From Barnesiella sp. (GTDB lineage Bacteria > Bacteroidota > Bacteroidia > Bacteroidales > Muribaculaceae), in contig JAAVEW010000014.1 of NCBI GenBank assembly GCA_014801075.1, positions 43,425 through 107,424 on the forward strand: a DNA stretch of 64,000 bases. Direction: 5' to 3'. A program made the position numbers and the translations under genes. Shown in pieces: positions 1 to 8,324 of the stretch. The first letter of the stretch is position 1; every line of letters begins with the position of its first letter. Under the pieces are notes generated by a model that was not told where the DNA came from, did not search any database, and worked only from the letters and a program-made list of their open reading frames with translations.

Positions 1-1747
1 GATGGATATTGTAGTCATAGCCGAGCTTGCCCATCATGGCCACGTTGGTGCGGAACTTGATTTTGACATCGTCGTTCCAGCGGGCTACGTGGGCGCAGAG
101 CACCTTGGAGGGCATGAACTGGCCCATGCCATACTGTATGAAGATACGCTCCACGGGGTCGGTGTCGTCGCTGGTCCAGAACTCGGTGAAATATTCGAGG
201 CCCTGGAAGTCGCAACGGCCGCCGCCGCTGGCACACATCATCATAGGCAGGTCGGGATACTTGTCGCGTATGCGGTCGAGCACGTTGTAGAGGCCGCGCA
301 CATAGTCGACGTAGAGGTTTTCCTGGTCCTTGCCCAGATAGTGGGAGTAGACGTTGGTAAGCTCCGAGTTGCAGTCCCACTTGAAGTAGGCGATATCAGG
401 CCAGTCGGTCATCAGCTTGTCGACGATGGAGAACACGTAGTCCTGCACCTCGGGGTTGCTCAGGTCGAGCACGAGCTGATGGCGCTTGGTGTAGATGTCG
501 CGGTTGGGAATGGTCACGGCCCAGTCGGGATGCTTCTCGTAGAGCTCGCTCTTGGGGTTGACCATCTCAGGCTCAATCCAGAGGCCGAACTTCACGCCGA
601 GTTTCTTCCCCTCCTCGATGATGGGGGCGAAACCGTTGGGAAGCTTCTTCTCCATGATGTCCCAGTCACCGAGACCCTGGAGGTCGTTGTCGCGGGGATA
701 CTTGTTGCCGAACCAGCCGTCGTCGAGCAGGAACATGTCGACGCCGAGCTCCTTGGCATCATGCATCATGGCAATCAGTTTCTCGTCGTTGAAGTCGGTT
801 CCTGTCACCTCCCAGTTGTTGAGCAGCGTCATGCGGTCGCCGTTGCCATCCTTGACCTTATGGTTGCGGGCCCAGTCATGGAAGTTGCGCGAGGCCTGAC
901 CTATGCCTTCCTTGGAGTAGGTGAACACGAAGTCGGGGGTCACGAAGCTCTCCCCTTTCTTCAGCCTGTAGGCGGAAAAGTAGGGGTTGATGCCAGAGAT
1001 GACACGCAGCAGACCCTGATTGTCAACCTCGAAGTTGAAGCGGAAATTACCGGTCCAGGCGAGAGTGCCGAGCACGACGTCGCCCGAAGTCTCGGTAGCC
1101 GGCTCGTCGAGCGAGAGGATGAAGAAGGGTGACACGTAGGCATTGGCGCGCGCGCCGAGCTTGGTGTCGATTACCTTCTTGCCGAAGCGCAGAGGCTGGC
1201 TGCTCATGCGCGCCTCCTTGCCCCAGTCGCCGGAAAACTCGGTCAGGTAATACTCCGGAGCATAGAACGAGAGCATCGACGAGGCGTATTTCTCAAGCTC
1301 GATGTCCTTCTTGGAGTTGTTGGTGATGACCGAGTGGCAGGCGATGACATTCTCGGGAGCATAGGCGGTGTAGACGAGCGACACGGCGTCGTTGTAGACC
1401 GGGTCGGCGAGATTGATGGTGGTAACGGTCACTCCGGGTTTCACTTCCTCCACCTTGTGGTCGACATATTTGAGCACTGACGAGGAGTTGTAGTCGGCGT
1501 GGTTGATATGCAGCGCCGGTTCGAACTGGTCGGTGTAACCGTGGGTTGTGAAAGCCTCGACACCACGGTCTAAGGGGCCGTAACTTTCGTCGGCCATACG
1601 CTTGCCGAAGTAGCTCTGACGCAGCATGCCGTCGTCGTCGACATTGAGCATCAGAGTCACATCATCGGTATTTATAGCAAGCGGAATGGCGGCAGGAGCC
1701 GTCAGGGCCACCGCCGCCATACCTGAGAATATGACTGTTTTTATCAT
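1..1747 (-). CDS. GH36 alpha-galactosidase, secreted (3' end cut by window edge)
   Basis: The frame is open from an ATG at 1747 to the left edge, about 582 codons, so the last 130 or so residues are missing compared with the paralogue at 1791-3926. The N-terminus (MIKTVIFSGMAAVALTAPAA) looks like a signal peptide, so the enzyme should be exported. It has the clan GH-D GH36 signatures: FLLDDGWF, then KWDCN with the predicted nucleophile Asp458, then SDDTDPVERIF with the predicted acid/base Asp. Expected activity is hydrolysis of terminal alpha-galactosides (raffinose, melibiose or galactomannan side chains). It lies 43 bp downstream of its paralogue on the same strand, and a 63-nt stretch (536-598) is identical to 2709-2771. 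Family assignment is secure; the natural substrate is not known. Confidence 0.93.
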   Translation of the reverse strand, partial: MIKTVIFSGMAAVALTAPAAIPLAINTDDVTLMLNVDDDGMLRQSYFGKRMADESYGPLDRGVEAFTTHGYTDQFEPALHINHADYNSSSVLKYVDHKVEEVKPGVTVTTINLADPVYNDAVSLVYTAYAPENVIACHSVITNNSKKDIELEKYASSMLSFYAPEYYLTEFSGDWGKEARMSSQPLRFGKKVIDTKLGARANAYVSPFFILSLDEPATETSGDVVLGTLAWTGNFRFNFEVDNQGLLRVISGINPYFSAYRLKKGESFVTPDFVFTYSKEGIGQASRNFHDWARNHKVKDGNGDRMTLLNNWEVTGTDFNDEKLIAMMHDAKELGVDMFLLDDGWFGNKYPRDNDLQGLGDWDIMEKKLPNGFAPIIEEGKKLGVKFGLWIEPEMVNPKSELYEKHPDWAVTIPNRDIYTKRHQLVLDLSNPEVQDYVFSIVDKLMTDWPDIAYFKWDCNSELTNVYSHYLGKDQENLYVDYVRGLYNVLDRIRDKYPDLPMMMCASGGGRCDFQGLEYFTEFWTSDDTDPVERIFIQYGMGQFMPSKVLCAHVARWNDDVKIKFRTNVAMMGKLGYDYNIH

Positions 1748-1790
1748 CAAAATTATTGATTTACAGGTTATTCATGGTTACTAATCAGCA

Positions 1791-3926
1791 TCAGTTGGCC
1801 GAAACCTCGTAGATGCGTGATGCGAGCTTGTTGCCGGTGAACATGGGAAGGCCCACGGTCATCAGGTAGTTGCCTGAGTAAGTGCCGATAGTCTGGTTGT
1901 TGAGGTCCTGACGGTTGATTTCGGTCACGGTGTAGGTCTTTTTGGGATCAAGGCCGGCCATCTTGACATTGTACTGCTTCTCGTTGTAGCGGGGGTAAAT
2001 GTCAAATGCGAATACCACACCCTTTGATTTGTCCTTGGTGACATACATAGTAGAGGTGTGCTCGCCGTCGTAGGGTGATACGAGACGGTACTGGTCGCCC
2101 TGGAGGATAGCGGGTTTCAGACGGTTGTACTCACGCACTGCCTGCTGGGCGTACTTGAGGTCGCCGTCGCTGAGTTCGTGGAGGTTGATGTCGAAACCGA
2201 GCTTGCCCATCATGGCAACGTCAGTCTTGAACTTGATTGAAGCATCGTGGTTCCATGAAGTCACGTGAGCGCAGAGTGTCTTGGCGGGGAACACCTGCGA
2301 GAAGCCCCACTGTATGAAGAGACGCTCCACGGGGTCGGTATTGTCGCTGGGCCAGAACTCGGTGAAGTATTCGAGACCCTTGTAGTCGCCGCGGCCGCTA
2401 CCGCCGGCACACATCATGATGGCCAGGTCGGGGTATTTGGCTTTAACGCGTTCGAGCACGTTGTAGAGGCCCTTCACGTAGTCAACATAGAGGTGTTTCT
2501 GATTCTTCTCGTAGGGTGAGTAGATGTTGGTGATGGGTGAGTTGCAGTCCCACTTGAAGAAAGCGATGTCGGGATACTTGGTCTTGAGGTCATCGAGCAC
2601 GGAGAACACGTAGTCCTGCACCTTGGGGTTGCTCAGGTCGAGCACGAGCTGATTGCGGAAGTAGTATTCGTCGCGGTTGGGGAGTGTGATGACCCAGTCC
2701 TTGTGCTGCTCGTAGAGCTCGCTCTTGGGGTTGACCATCTCAGGCTCAATCCAGAGGCCGAACTTCACGCCCTGCTTCTTGGCTTCCTCGATTACGGGAT
2801 AGAAACCGTTGGGGAGCTTGGCCTCGTTTTCGCCCCAGTCACCGAGACCGGCGTTGTCGGCGTTGCGGGGATACTTGTTGGCGAACCAACCGTCGTCGAG
2901 AAGGAACATGTCGACACCGAGAGTCTTGGCATCCTTGCAGAGCTGGATGAGCTTGGCCTCGTCGAAGTCAAAGTAGGTTGCTTCCCAGTTGTTGAGCAGA
3001 GTCATGCGGTCGCCCATACCATCCTTGAGCTTGTACTGGCGCGCCCAGTCGTGGAAGTTGCGGCTGGCACCACCCTTACCCTCCTGTGAGAGAGTGAAGA
3101 AGAACTCGGGAGTGGTGAAAGTCTCTCCCTTGCCGATGGTGTACTCTGAGTTGTAGGGGTTGATACCTGAAATCACGCGGAGCTTGCCGGTATTATCAAC
3201 CTCGAAGGTGTAGCGGTAGTTACCGGTCCAGCCGAGCTGACCTGCAAGCACTTCGCCGGTGTTTTCCTGAGCGGGGCCGTCAAGACCGAGCTGGAAGAAC
3301 TGGGCGAGGAACATGTTGTGGCGCGAGCCGAGGTTGGTGTCGAGCTGCTTCTTGCCGAATTCGAGTTTCTGCTCGTGGGCGTTGGCCTCGTTGGCCCAGT
3401 CGCCGTTGTACTGAGTGAGGTAATACTCGGGACGGTTGAAGGTAAGCAGCGACGATGCGTACTTTTCAAGCTCGATGGGCTTGTTCTCGTTGTTCTTGAT
3501 TTCGGTGAAGGTAGAGATGAGGTCAACGTCGGGATAGGCGGTGAAGTGGAGTTTCACCTCATCTTTGTAGACGGGGTCGGCGAGAGTGATGACAGTAGTC
3601 ACCGAGCCGTCGGCGTTGTTGGTGGTAGCCGAGTCGACATACTTGAGCAGGGTTGACTCGTTGCCATCGGGGTGGTTGATGTGGAGCGCCGGCTCGAAGT
3701 AGTCCTCCATGCCGTGGGTGAGGTAAGCCTCGATACCCTGGGGCAGGTTGGCATACTCGTCGGCATTGGCGAGCTTTTCACCGAAATAGCGCTGATAGAG
3801 ACGGCCGTCGTCACCTACCGAATAGACGAGACCCACGTTGGCGGTCTCGATGGGGATGATTTTGCCCCCGGCCATAGCAGAAACTGCTGTGGCCGCGCAG
3901 GCAAAAAGGAACACTGATTTTTTCAT
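1791..3926 (-). CDS. GH36 alpha-galactosidase, secreted
   Basis: A 711-residue protein with a signal peptide ending near residue 19 (MKKSVFLFACAATAVSAMAG). An N-terminal beta-sandwich region (about 25-290) precedes a TIM barrel (about 300-610) and a C-terminal beta domain. The barrel carries LLDDGW (342-347), LWIEPEMV, KWDCN with the predicted nucleophile Asp460, and SDNTDPVERLF with the predicted acid/base Asp528. Length and motif order are those of bacterial GH36 alpha-galactosidases. It sits between the esterase at 3954 (27-bp gap) and the second GH36 gene (43-bp gap), which suggests one transcript. Role inferred: release of alpha-linked galactose in the periplasm or at the cell surface. 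Confidence 0.95.
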   Translation of the reverse strand: MKKSVFLFACAATAVSAMAGGKIIPIETANVGLVYSVGDDGRLYQRYFGEKLANADEYANLPQGIEAYLTHGMEDYFEPALHINHPDGNESTLLKYVDSATTNNADGSVTTVITLADPVYKDEVKLHFTAYPDVDLISTFTEIKNNENKPIELEKYASSLLTFNRPEYYLTQYNGDWANEANAHEQKLEFGKKQLDTNLGSRHNMFLAQFFQLGLDGPAQENTGEVLAGQLGWTGNYRYTFEVDNTGKLRVISGINPYNSEYTIGKGETFTTPEFFFTLSQEGKGGASRNFHDWARQYKLKDGMGDRMTLLNNWEATYFDFDEAKLIQLCKDAKTLGVDMFLLDDGWFANKYPRNADNAGLGDWGENEAKLPNGFYPVIEEAKKQGVKFGLWIEPEMVNPKSELYEQHKDWVITLPNRDEYYFRNQLVLDLSNPKVQDYVFSVLDDLKTKYPDIAFFKWDCNSPITNIYSPYEKNQKHLYVDYVKGLYNVLERVKAKYPDLAIMMCAGGSGRGDYKGLEYFTEFWPSDNTDPVERLFIQWGFSQVFPAKTLCAHVTSWNHDASIKFKTDVAMMGKLGFDINLHELSDGDLKYAQQAVREYNRLKPAILQGDQYRLVSPYDGEHTSTMYVTKDKSKGVVFAFDIYPRYNEKQYNVKMAGLDPKKTYTVTEINRQDLNNQTIGTYSGNYLMTVGLPMFTGNKLASRIYEVSAN

Positions 3927-3953
3927 AAATAGTTTAAAGTTAGTATGTTAGGG

Positions 3954-5885
3954 TTAGATTTTCTTATCCGTAGCAAACGGCACCACAGGCAGGTTGTCGC
4001 TGCTGTAGATATTGCCGTTGGGATAGTCGGCCCAGTCGTAGCGCGCAGCCACCGGTTTCTTGATGCCGGGAGCGGTGAGCGTCACGATAGTGCCGTCCTT
4101 GGAGATTTCAGCCTTGGCGGGCTGCCAGTTGCCTGACTTGTCGCCGAGGATGAAGCCGAGAGCCGCAGCCGAGGTAGCGTGTACGGGGCCGTTGAAGGTG
4201 AGTGTCATCTTGTCGCCCGAAACGGATGATTTGATGCACTTGGGAGCTTCGCAGGCTACGTCCTGACCGTAAGTCTTGTTGCGGGCCAGGAGCGAAAGGC
4301 GGCGTGCAACCTCCTGCTTGTTCTTGGGGTGAATGTCGACGGGGTTGCCCAGGTCGATGGCTGCTGCAACGCCGGTGTTGTCGAGATTGAGCACGGCCAG
4401 CTGAGAGTTGCGCAGAGCGGCCCATTCCGATTCAGGCTGGCAGAACTTAGGAGCAAGATAGCCGGCGAGCTGCACGAAGTAGAAAGGCATGTCGGGATTG
4501 TTGAAAGCGTCGCGCCAGCCTTTCACCATCTGCGGGAAGAGTACGGCATACTGGTCGGCACGGCCTACGTTGTTGCAGCCCTGATACCAGATGCAGCCCT
4601 TCACGGGGAAGTTGCGCAGCGGATTGACCATAGCGTTGTAGAGCACGGTGGGATAGTTTGACGAGCCGATGGTGATAGGTGCCGGGGGGAATTTCGAGAA
4701 GTCGCTCGATACCATGTAGTCCCAGTTGCCGGTCAGCGACTTGCGCTCGCCCTCACATTCCATGTACATCTTGGAAGCATCGCCGTAGATACCGCCTTCG
4801 CCGCCGGTGTCGGTAACGACTACGGTAATCACCGCTTTGCCGGCCTTAACGAGGTCGGCGGGCACTTTGTAGGCGCGCTCGGTGTTCCAGCCCCAGCCGC
4901 GGGCTATCTCCTGACCGTTGAAATAAGTGACATCTTCGTCGTCAATGCCGGGGAAGTGGATAGTAATCTGCTTGCCGGCCCAGTCGGCGGGAATGTCGAC
5001 ATTGCGCTGGAAGTAGACGATACCGTCCATATACATTCCTTTTGACTCCCAGTTGCCGGGCAGCTGCATCTTGCTCCAGCCCTCTTCGCCGCCGTGATAT
5101 ACATCCTTCGATGCCACTTTCTCGTCGGCAGCAAGTTTGGCTTTCCATTCATTGTAACGGGCGCCGTTGAGTTCCTGCATCTTGGCCACGTCGCCGGCAG
5201 CCTCTTTCAGGTCGGCTTTCTCGTCATCAAAGCCGGGGACGCTTTCGAGGTAGGCTAAGGGAGTCCACGCCTCAGCCGAAGTACCGCCCCAGGTAGTGTC
5301 GATAACGCCTACGGGCACACCGAGCTTGTCGGCGAGTTCACGGGCGTAGAAATAGGCGCAGGCCGAAAATTCGGGCACTGTGGCCGAGGTACATTCCATC
5401 CAGCCGCCGCCATTGAAATCGACTGTCTCGAGGGGTGCGGTAGAGATGTTCTTATGCACCTGGAGCAGACGCACATTGGGATTGTTGGCGAGAGCTACCT
5501 CGGTGTCGCAATCCATCACGCGGCCCCAGCCCACTACGGGCATCTCCATGTTTGACTGACCTGAGCAGAGCCACACTTCGCCCGAAAGCACATTCTCGAT
5601 GGCAACGGTGTCGCCGTCGTCGAAGATTATGCTGAACGGACCTCCGGCAGCGGGAGCGGTCAGAGTAACGGCAAAGTTGCCTTCGGCATCGGCGGTAGCC
5701 TTGACGGGAGCTGCCCATGAGGGGGTAACTGTTACTTTAGCTCCGGGCTTGGTCACGCCGGGGATGGTGATTTCAGTGTTCTGCTGGAGCACCATGTTGT
5801 TGCCGATGTAGGCAGGCAGTTTCACTGCCGCCGATACACCTGTCGCTGCCATTGCCGCGGCAGCTGCGATAATCACTTTTTTCAT
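3954..5885 (-). CDS. Sialate O-acetylesterase-like carbohydrate esterase
   Basis: A 643-residue SGNH-type esterase of the SASA (sialate O-acetylesterase) family with a signal peptide (MKKVIIAAAAAMAATGVSAA). The nucleophile motif GQSNM places Ser111 as catalytic, and DIHP at 517-520 supplies the Asp and His of the triad. Between about residues 270 and 380 there is a beta-sandwich insertion resembling a GH2 sugar-binding domain, which is common in this family. It is encoded between the GH36 and GH3 genes on the same strand. In such clusters these enzymes remove acetyl groups from sialic acid or from plant glycans so that glycosidases can act. No other sialic-acid genes are visible, so a plant or other acetylated glycan is at least as likely. 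Confidence 0.9.
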   Translation of the reverse strand: MKKVIIAAAAAMAATGVSAAVKLPAYIGNNMVLQQNTEITIPGVTKPGAKVTVTPSWAAPVKATADAEGNFAVTLTAPAAGGPFSIIFDDGDTVAIENVLSGEVWLCSGQSNMEMPVVGWGRVMDCDTEVALANNPNVRLLQVHKNISTAPLETVDFNGGGWMECTSATVPEFSACAYFYARELADKLGVPVGVIDTTWGGTSAEAWTPLAYLESVPGFDDEKADLKEAAGDVAKMQELNGARYNEWKAKLAADEKVASKDVYHGGEEGWSKMQLPGNWESKGMYMDGIVYFQRNVDIPADWAGKQITIHFPGIDDEDVTYFNGQEIARGWGWNTERAYKVPADLVKAGKAVITVVVTDTGGEGGIYGDASKMYMECEGERKSLTGNWDYMVSSDFSKFPPAPITIGSSNYPTVLYNAMVNPLRNFPVKGCIWYQGCNNVGRADQYAVLFPQMVKGWRDAFNNPDMPFYFVQLAGYLAPKFCQPESEWAALRNSQLAVLNLDNTGVAAAIDLGNPVDIHPKNKQEVARRLSLLARNKTYGQDVACEAPKCIKSSVSGDKMTLTFNGPVHATSAAALGFILGDKSGNWQPAKAEISKDGTIVTLTAPGIKKPVAARYDWADYPNGNIYSSDNLPVVPFATDKKI

Positions 5886-5954
5886 TGTTAATTAGTTTTG
5901 GGTAATTAGGTTGTTATAATGTTAAGTAGTGGTTAGATGATTGTTAGATAATCT

Positions 5955-8210
5955 TTACTTGACGGTGATGACACCCGACTGGCGTATGTCGTCGGAAGCC
6001 GCGCCGAGCTGTATCTCAAACTCTCCAGGCTCAACCACCTGCTGCATGTCCTCGTTCCACAGAGCGAGTTCCTTCATGGGGAGGGTGAGCTCTACAACCT
6101 GACTTTCGCCCGGCTTGAGGTTGATTTTCTTGAAGCCTTTGAGCTGCTGTATGGGGGTCGACACTGAGCTGATGCGGTCGTGGACATACATCTGCACCAC
6201 CTCTTTGCCCTCGCGCTCGCCGGTGTTGGTCACCTTCACTTTCACCGTTACGGTGTCAGTGTCCTTGGGTTCTGTGTTGTCGATTTCCATGTCGGAGTAT
6301 TCAAAGGTGGTGTAGCTCAGGCCACGGCCGAAGTTCCAGAGCGGTTCGGGGAGCTCGAATACGTAGTGGAACTGGGGATTGTCGGGACCGCCGCCACGCT
6401 CCACTGTCTCCACGCGGTCGGTGGGATAGTGATTGTAGAAGCAGGGAGTATTGCCCGTGCTGCGAGGGAACGATACGGTCAGCTTGCCCGAGGGATTGAC
6501 GTTGCCGAGAAGCACATCGGCCAGCGCGGCACCCTGCTGCTCGCCCGAGCAGAACTGAGCCACGACGGCGTTGGCGTTCTCCTGCGCGTATTTGAGCACG
6601 AGGGGCTTGCCGCCGATAAATGTCACGATTACGGGCTTGCCGGTAGCCACGACAGCTTCGAGGAGCTGCTGCTGCTTGCCGGGGAGGTCGAGCGACGACA
6701 GGTCGAAACCTTCGCCCGAGGTAGGCTTGTCCATGCGGCGTGCGAGGTAGTAGGAACGTGTACCCACGGCCACTACGGCCACGTCGGCATCCTCAACGGC
6801 TTTCACCGCGTCGGCAATCTTGCTCTCGTCGGTGCTCCACCAGTCGCAACCCTCGGCGTAGGTCACCGTAGCGCGGTCGCCCACAGCCTCGGTAAGACCC
6901 TCGAAGAGGTCGATACCCTCCTTGCCGTCGCAGTCAACCCACGCGTAGTCACCCATGTTGGCGAAGTGGCCGTTGGGGCCTACGACAGCGATTTTCTTGT
7001 ACTTGTCGAGGTTGAGGGGGAGGAAGTTGTCCTTATTTTCAAGGAGTATCACAGCCTCCTCGGCTACCTGACGTGCGAGGTCGACATTCTCCTTGCTGCG
7101 TACTACTTTCTTCACATTCTCAGGGTCGATTTTGTCACCCTCGAAAAGACCGAGTTCAAACTTGGCCTTGAGTATGCGGCGGCAGGCGTCGTCGATAACC
7201 TTCTCGTCGAGTTTGCCGTCGCGCACTGACTGTGCGAGAGTGGAGTAAGTCCAGCCCACTTCGAGGTCGACACCTGAGTTGACAGCCTTGATGGCAGCCT
7301 CTTCGGGTGAACCGACGGCGTGGTGGAAGGAGTAGATGCGCTCTACCGAGCCCCAGTCGGAGTAGCAGTAGCCTTTATGGCCGAGCTCGCCGCGGAGCAC
7401 ATCGGTGAGATAGTGCTTCGAACCGGTGACGGGCACTGCGTCGTAGGCCGAGTAGCAGGTCATGACGGCACCGGGACATGCCTCGGCGATGACGCGCTTG
7501 AAGGGGTAGAGATAGACTGTCTGGAATTCATGTTCGCCACCGGGCACCGAGGCGGTGTTGAGGCCACCGTAAGGGCTGCCGTGGGCCACGAAGTGCTTTA
7601 CCATAGCGAGTACGCCCTCGCTCTGATAGCCGTTGACAAATGCTTTACCCATTTCGGCAATCATGAACGGGTCCTCGCCGAAGGTCTCCTCAACGCGTCC
7701 CCAACGCAGCTCACGGGCCACGTCGAGCACGGGTGAAAGCACCTGACGGATACCCATAGCGCGGGCTTCGCGACCGCAGGCTGCGGTCATGTCCTGAATG
7801 AGGTCAACGTTCCATGTCGAGGCCTGGGCCAGCGGCAGCGGATAGAGCGTGCAGCTGTCCTGAATGATGCCCTGGATACCCTCGGCGGTGTTGATGATGG
7901 GGATGCCGAGGCGGTTGCTCTTCTTGACATGCTCGCCGAGCGCCTTGAATATCTTGGCTGCCTCGTAGGCGTTCTGTGTCATTTCGTAGGTTGTACCGTA
8001 GCTGTTCTCGCCGAACGATTCGGCGATAGAGCCAACGTGGCCCACCTGACGGTTCTGCAGCTGCATGCACTTCTCGTCGAGAGTCATGCGCGAGAGCAGG
8101 TCCTCGACGCGGGCGTCGATGGGAGCCTTGGAGTTCTTGTACAAAGGTCCGGCTGCGGCCGCGCCTGCGGCACACAGCATCACTGAGATAATGAATGGTC
8201 TGATTCTCAT
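5955..8210 (-). CDS. GH3 beta-glycosidase (beta-glucosidase/xylosidase type)
   Basis: A 751-residue secreted glycoside hydrolase family 3 enzyme. It starts with a signal peptide (MRIRPFIISVMLCAAGAAAA) followed by the family start motif (DARVEDLLSRMT). The N-terminal barrel contains KHFVAHG (about 205-211) and YSDWGSV with the predicted nucleophile Asp285. The alpha/beta C-terminal domain and a fibronectin-III-like tail (about 650-751) complete the usual three-domain layout. It is a tandem paralogue of the next gene (8325-10583): nucleotides 6649-6705 are identical to 9019-9075. Substrate specificity (glucoside, xyloside or other) cannot be read from the sequence. Confidence 0.94.
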   Translation of the reverse strand: MRIRPFIISVMLCAAGAAAAGPLYKNSKAPIDARVEDLLSRMTLDEKCMQLQNRQVGHVGSIAESFGENSYGTTYEMTQNAYEAAKIFKALGEHVKKSNRLGIPIINTAEGIQGIIQDSCTLYPLPLAQASTWNVDLIQDMTAACGREARAMGIRQVLSPVLDVARELRWGRVEETFGEDPFMIAEMGKAFVNGYQSEGVLAMVKHFVAHGSPYGGLNTASVPGGEHEFQTVYLYPFKRVIAEACPGAVMTCYSAYDAVPVTGSKHYLTDVLRGELGHKGYCYSDWGSVERIYSFHHAVGSPEEAAIKAVNSGVDLEVGWTYSTLAQSVRDGKLDEKVIDDACRRILKAKFELGLFEGDKIDPENVKKVVRSKENVDLARQVAEEAVILLENKDNFLPLNLDKYKKIAVVGPNGHFANMGDYAWVDCDGKEGIDLFEGLTEAVGDRATVTYAEGCDWWSTDESKIADAVKAVEDADVAVVAVGTRSYYLARRMDKPTSGEGFDLSSLDLPGKQQQLLEAVVATGKPVIVTFIGGKPLVLKYAQENANAVVAQFCSGEQQGAALADVLLGNVNPSGKLTVSFPRSTGNTPCFYNHYPTDRVETVERGGGPDNPQFHYVFELPEPLWNFGRGLSYTTFEYSDMEIDNTEPKDTDTVTVKVKVTNTGEREGKEVVQMYVHDRISSVSTPIQQLKGFKKINLKPGESQVVELTLPMKELALWNEDMQQVVEPGEFEIQLGAASDDIRQSGVITVK

Positions 8211-8267
8211 AAACTTTAGGGTTTGTTTTTGATTTTTGTTACTCTTTGTTTCTGTTATCAGACAGGA

Positions 8268-8313
8268 TTTTTTATAAGGTGTATATTAATTTTTTTATAA
8301 GGTGTATATTAAT
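8268..8313. repeat. Perfect 23-bp tandem duplication between the GH3 genes
   Basis: Two adjacent identical 23-nt units (8268-8290 and 8291-8313), each a T6 run followed by ATAAGGTGTATATTAAT. They lie 11 nt beyond the stop codon of the upstream GH3 gene and about 58 nt before the start of the downstream one. The absence of mismatches suggests a recent duplication. Confidence 0.95.
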
Positions 8314-8324
8314 AAGGGTCGGGG

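Noticed and set aside
2..1132. Long open frame on the plus strand opposite the first GH36 gene
   Set aside because: The minus strand encodes a GH36 enzyme with all catalytic motifs. The plus-strand frame is a mirror effect of GC-rich codon use.
1..1747. First GH36 gene as a pseudogene
   Set aside because: The frame is open and the catalytic residues are intact up to the edge; only the window boundary truncates it.
6180..7229. 350-codon plus-strand frame opposite the GH3 gene
   Set aside because: Antisense to a clear GH3 enzyme; Val/Gly/Ala/His-rich with no domain. Similar shadows at 9336-10193, 11147-12385 and 13412-14602 are rejected for the same reason.
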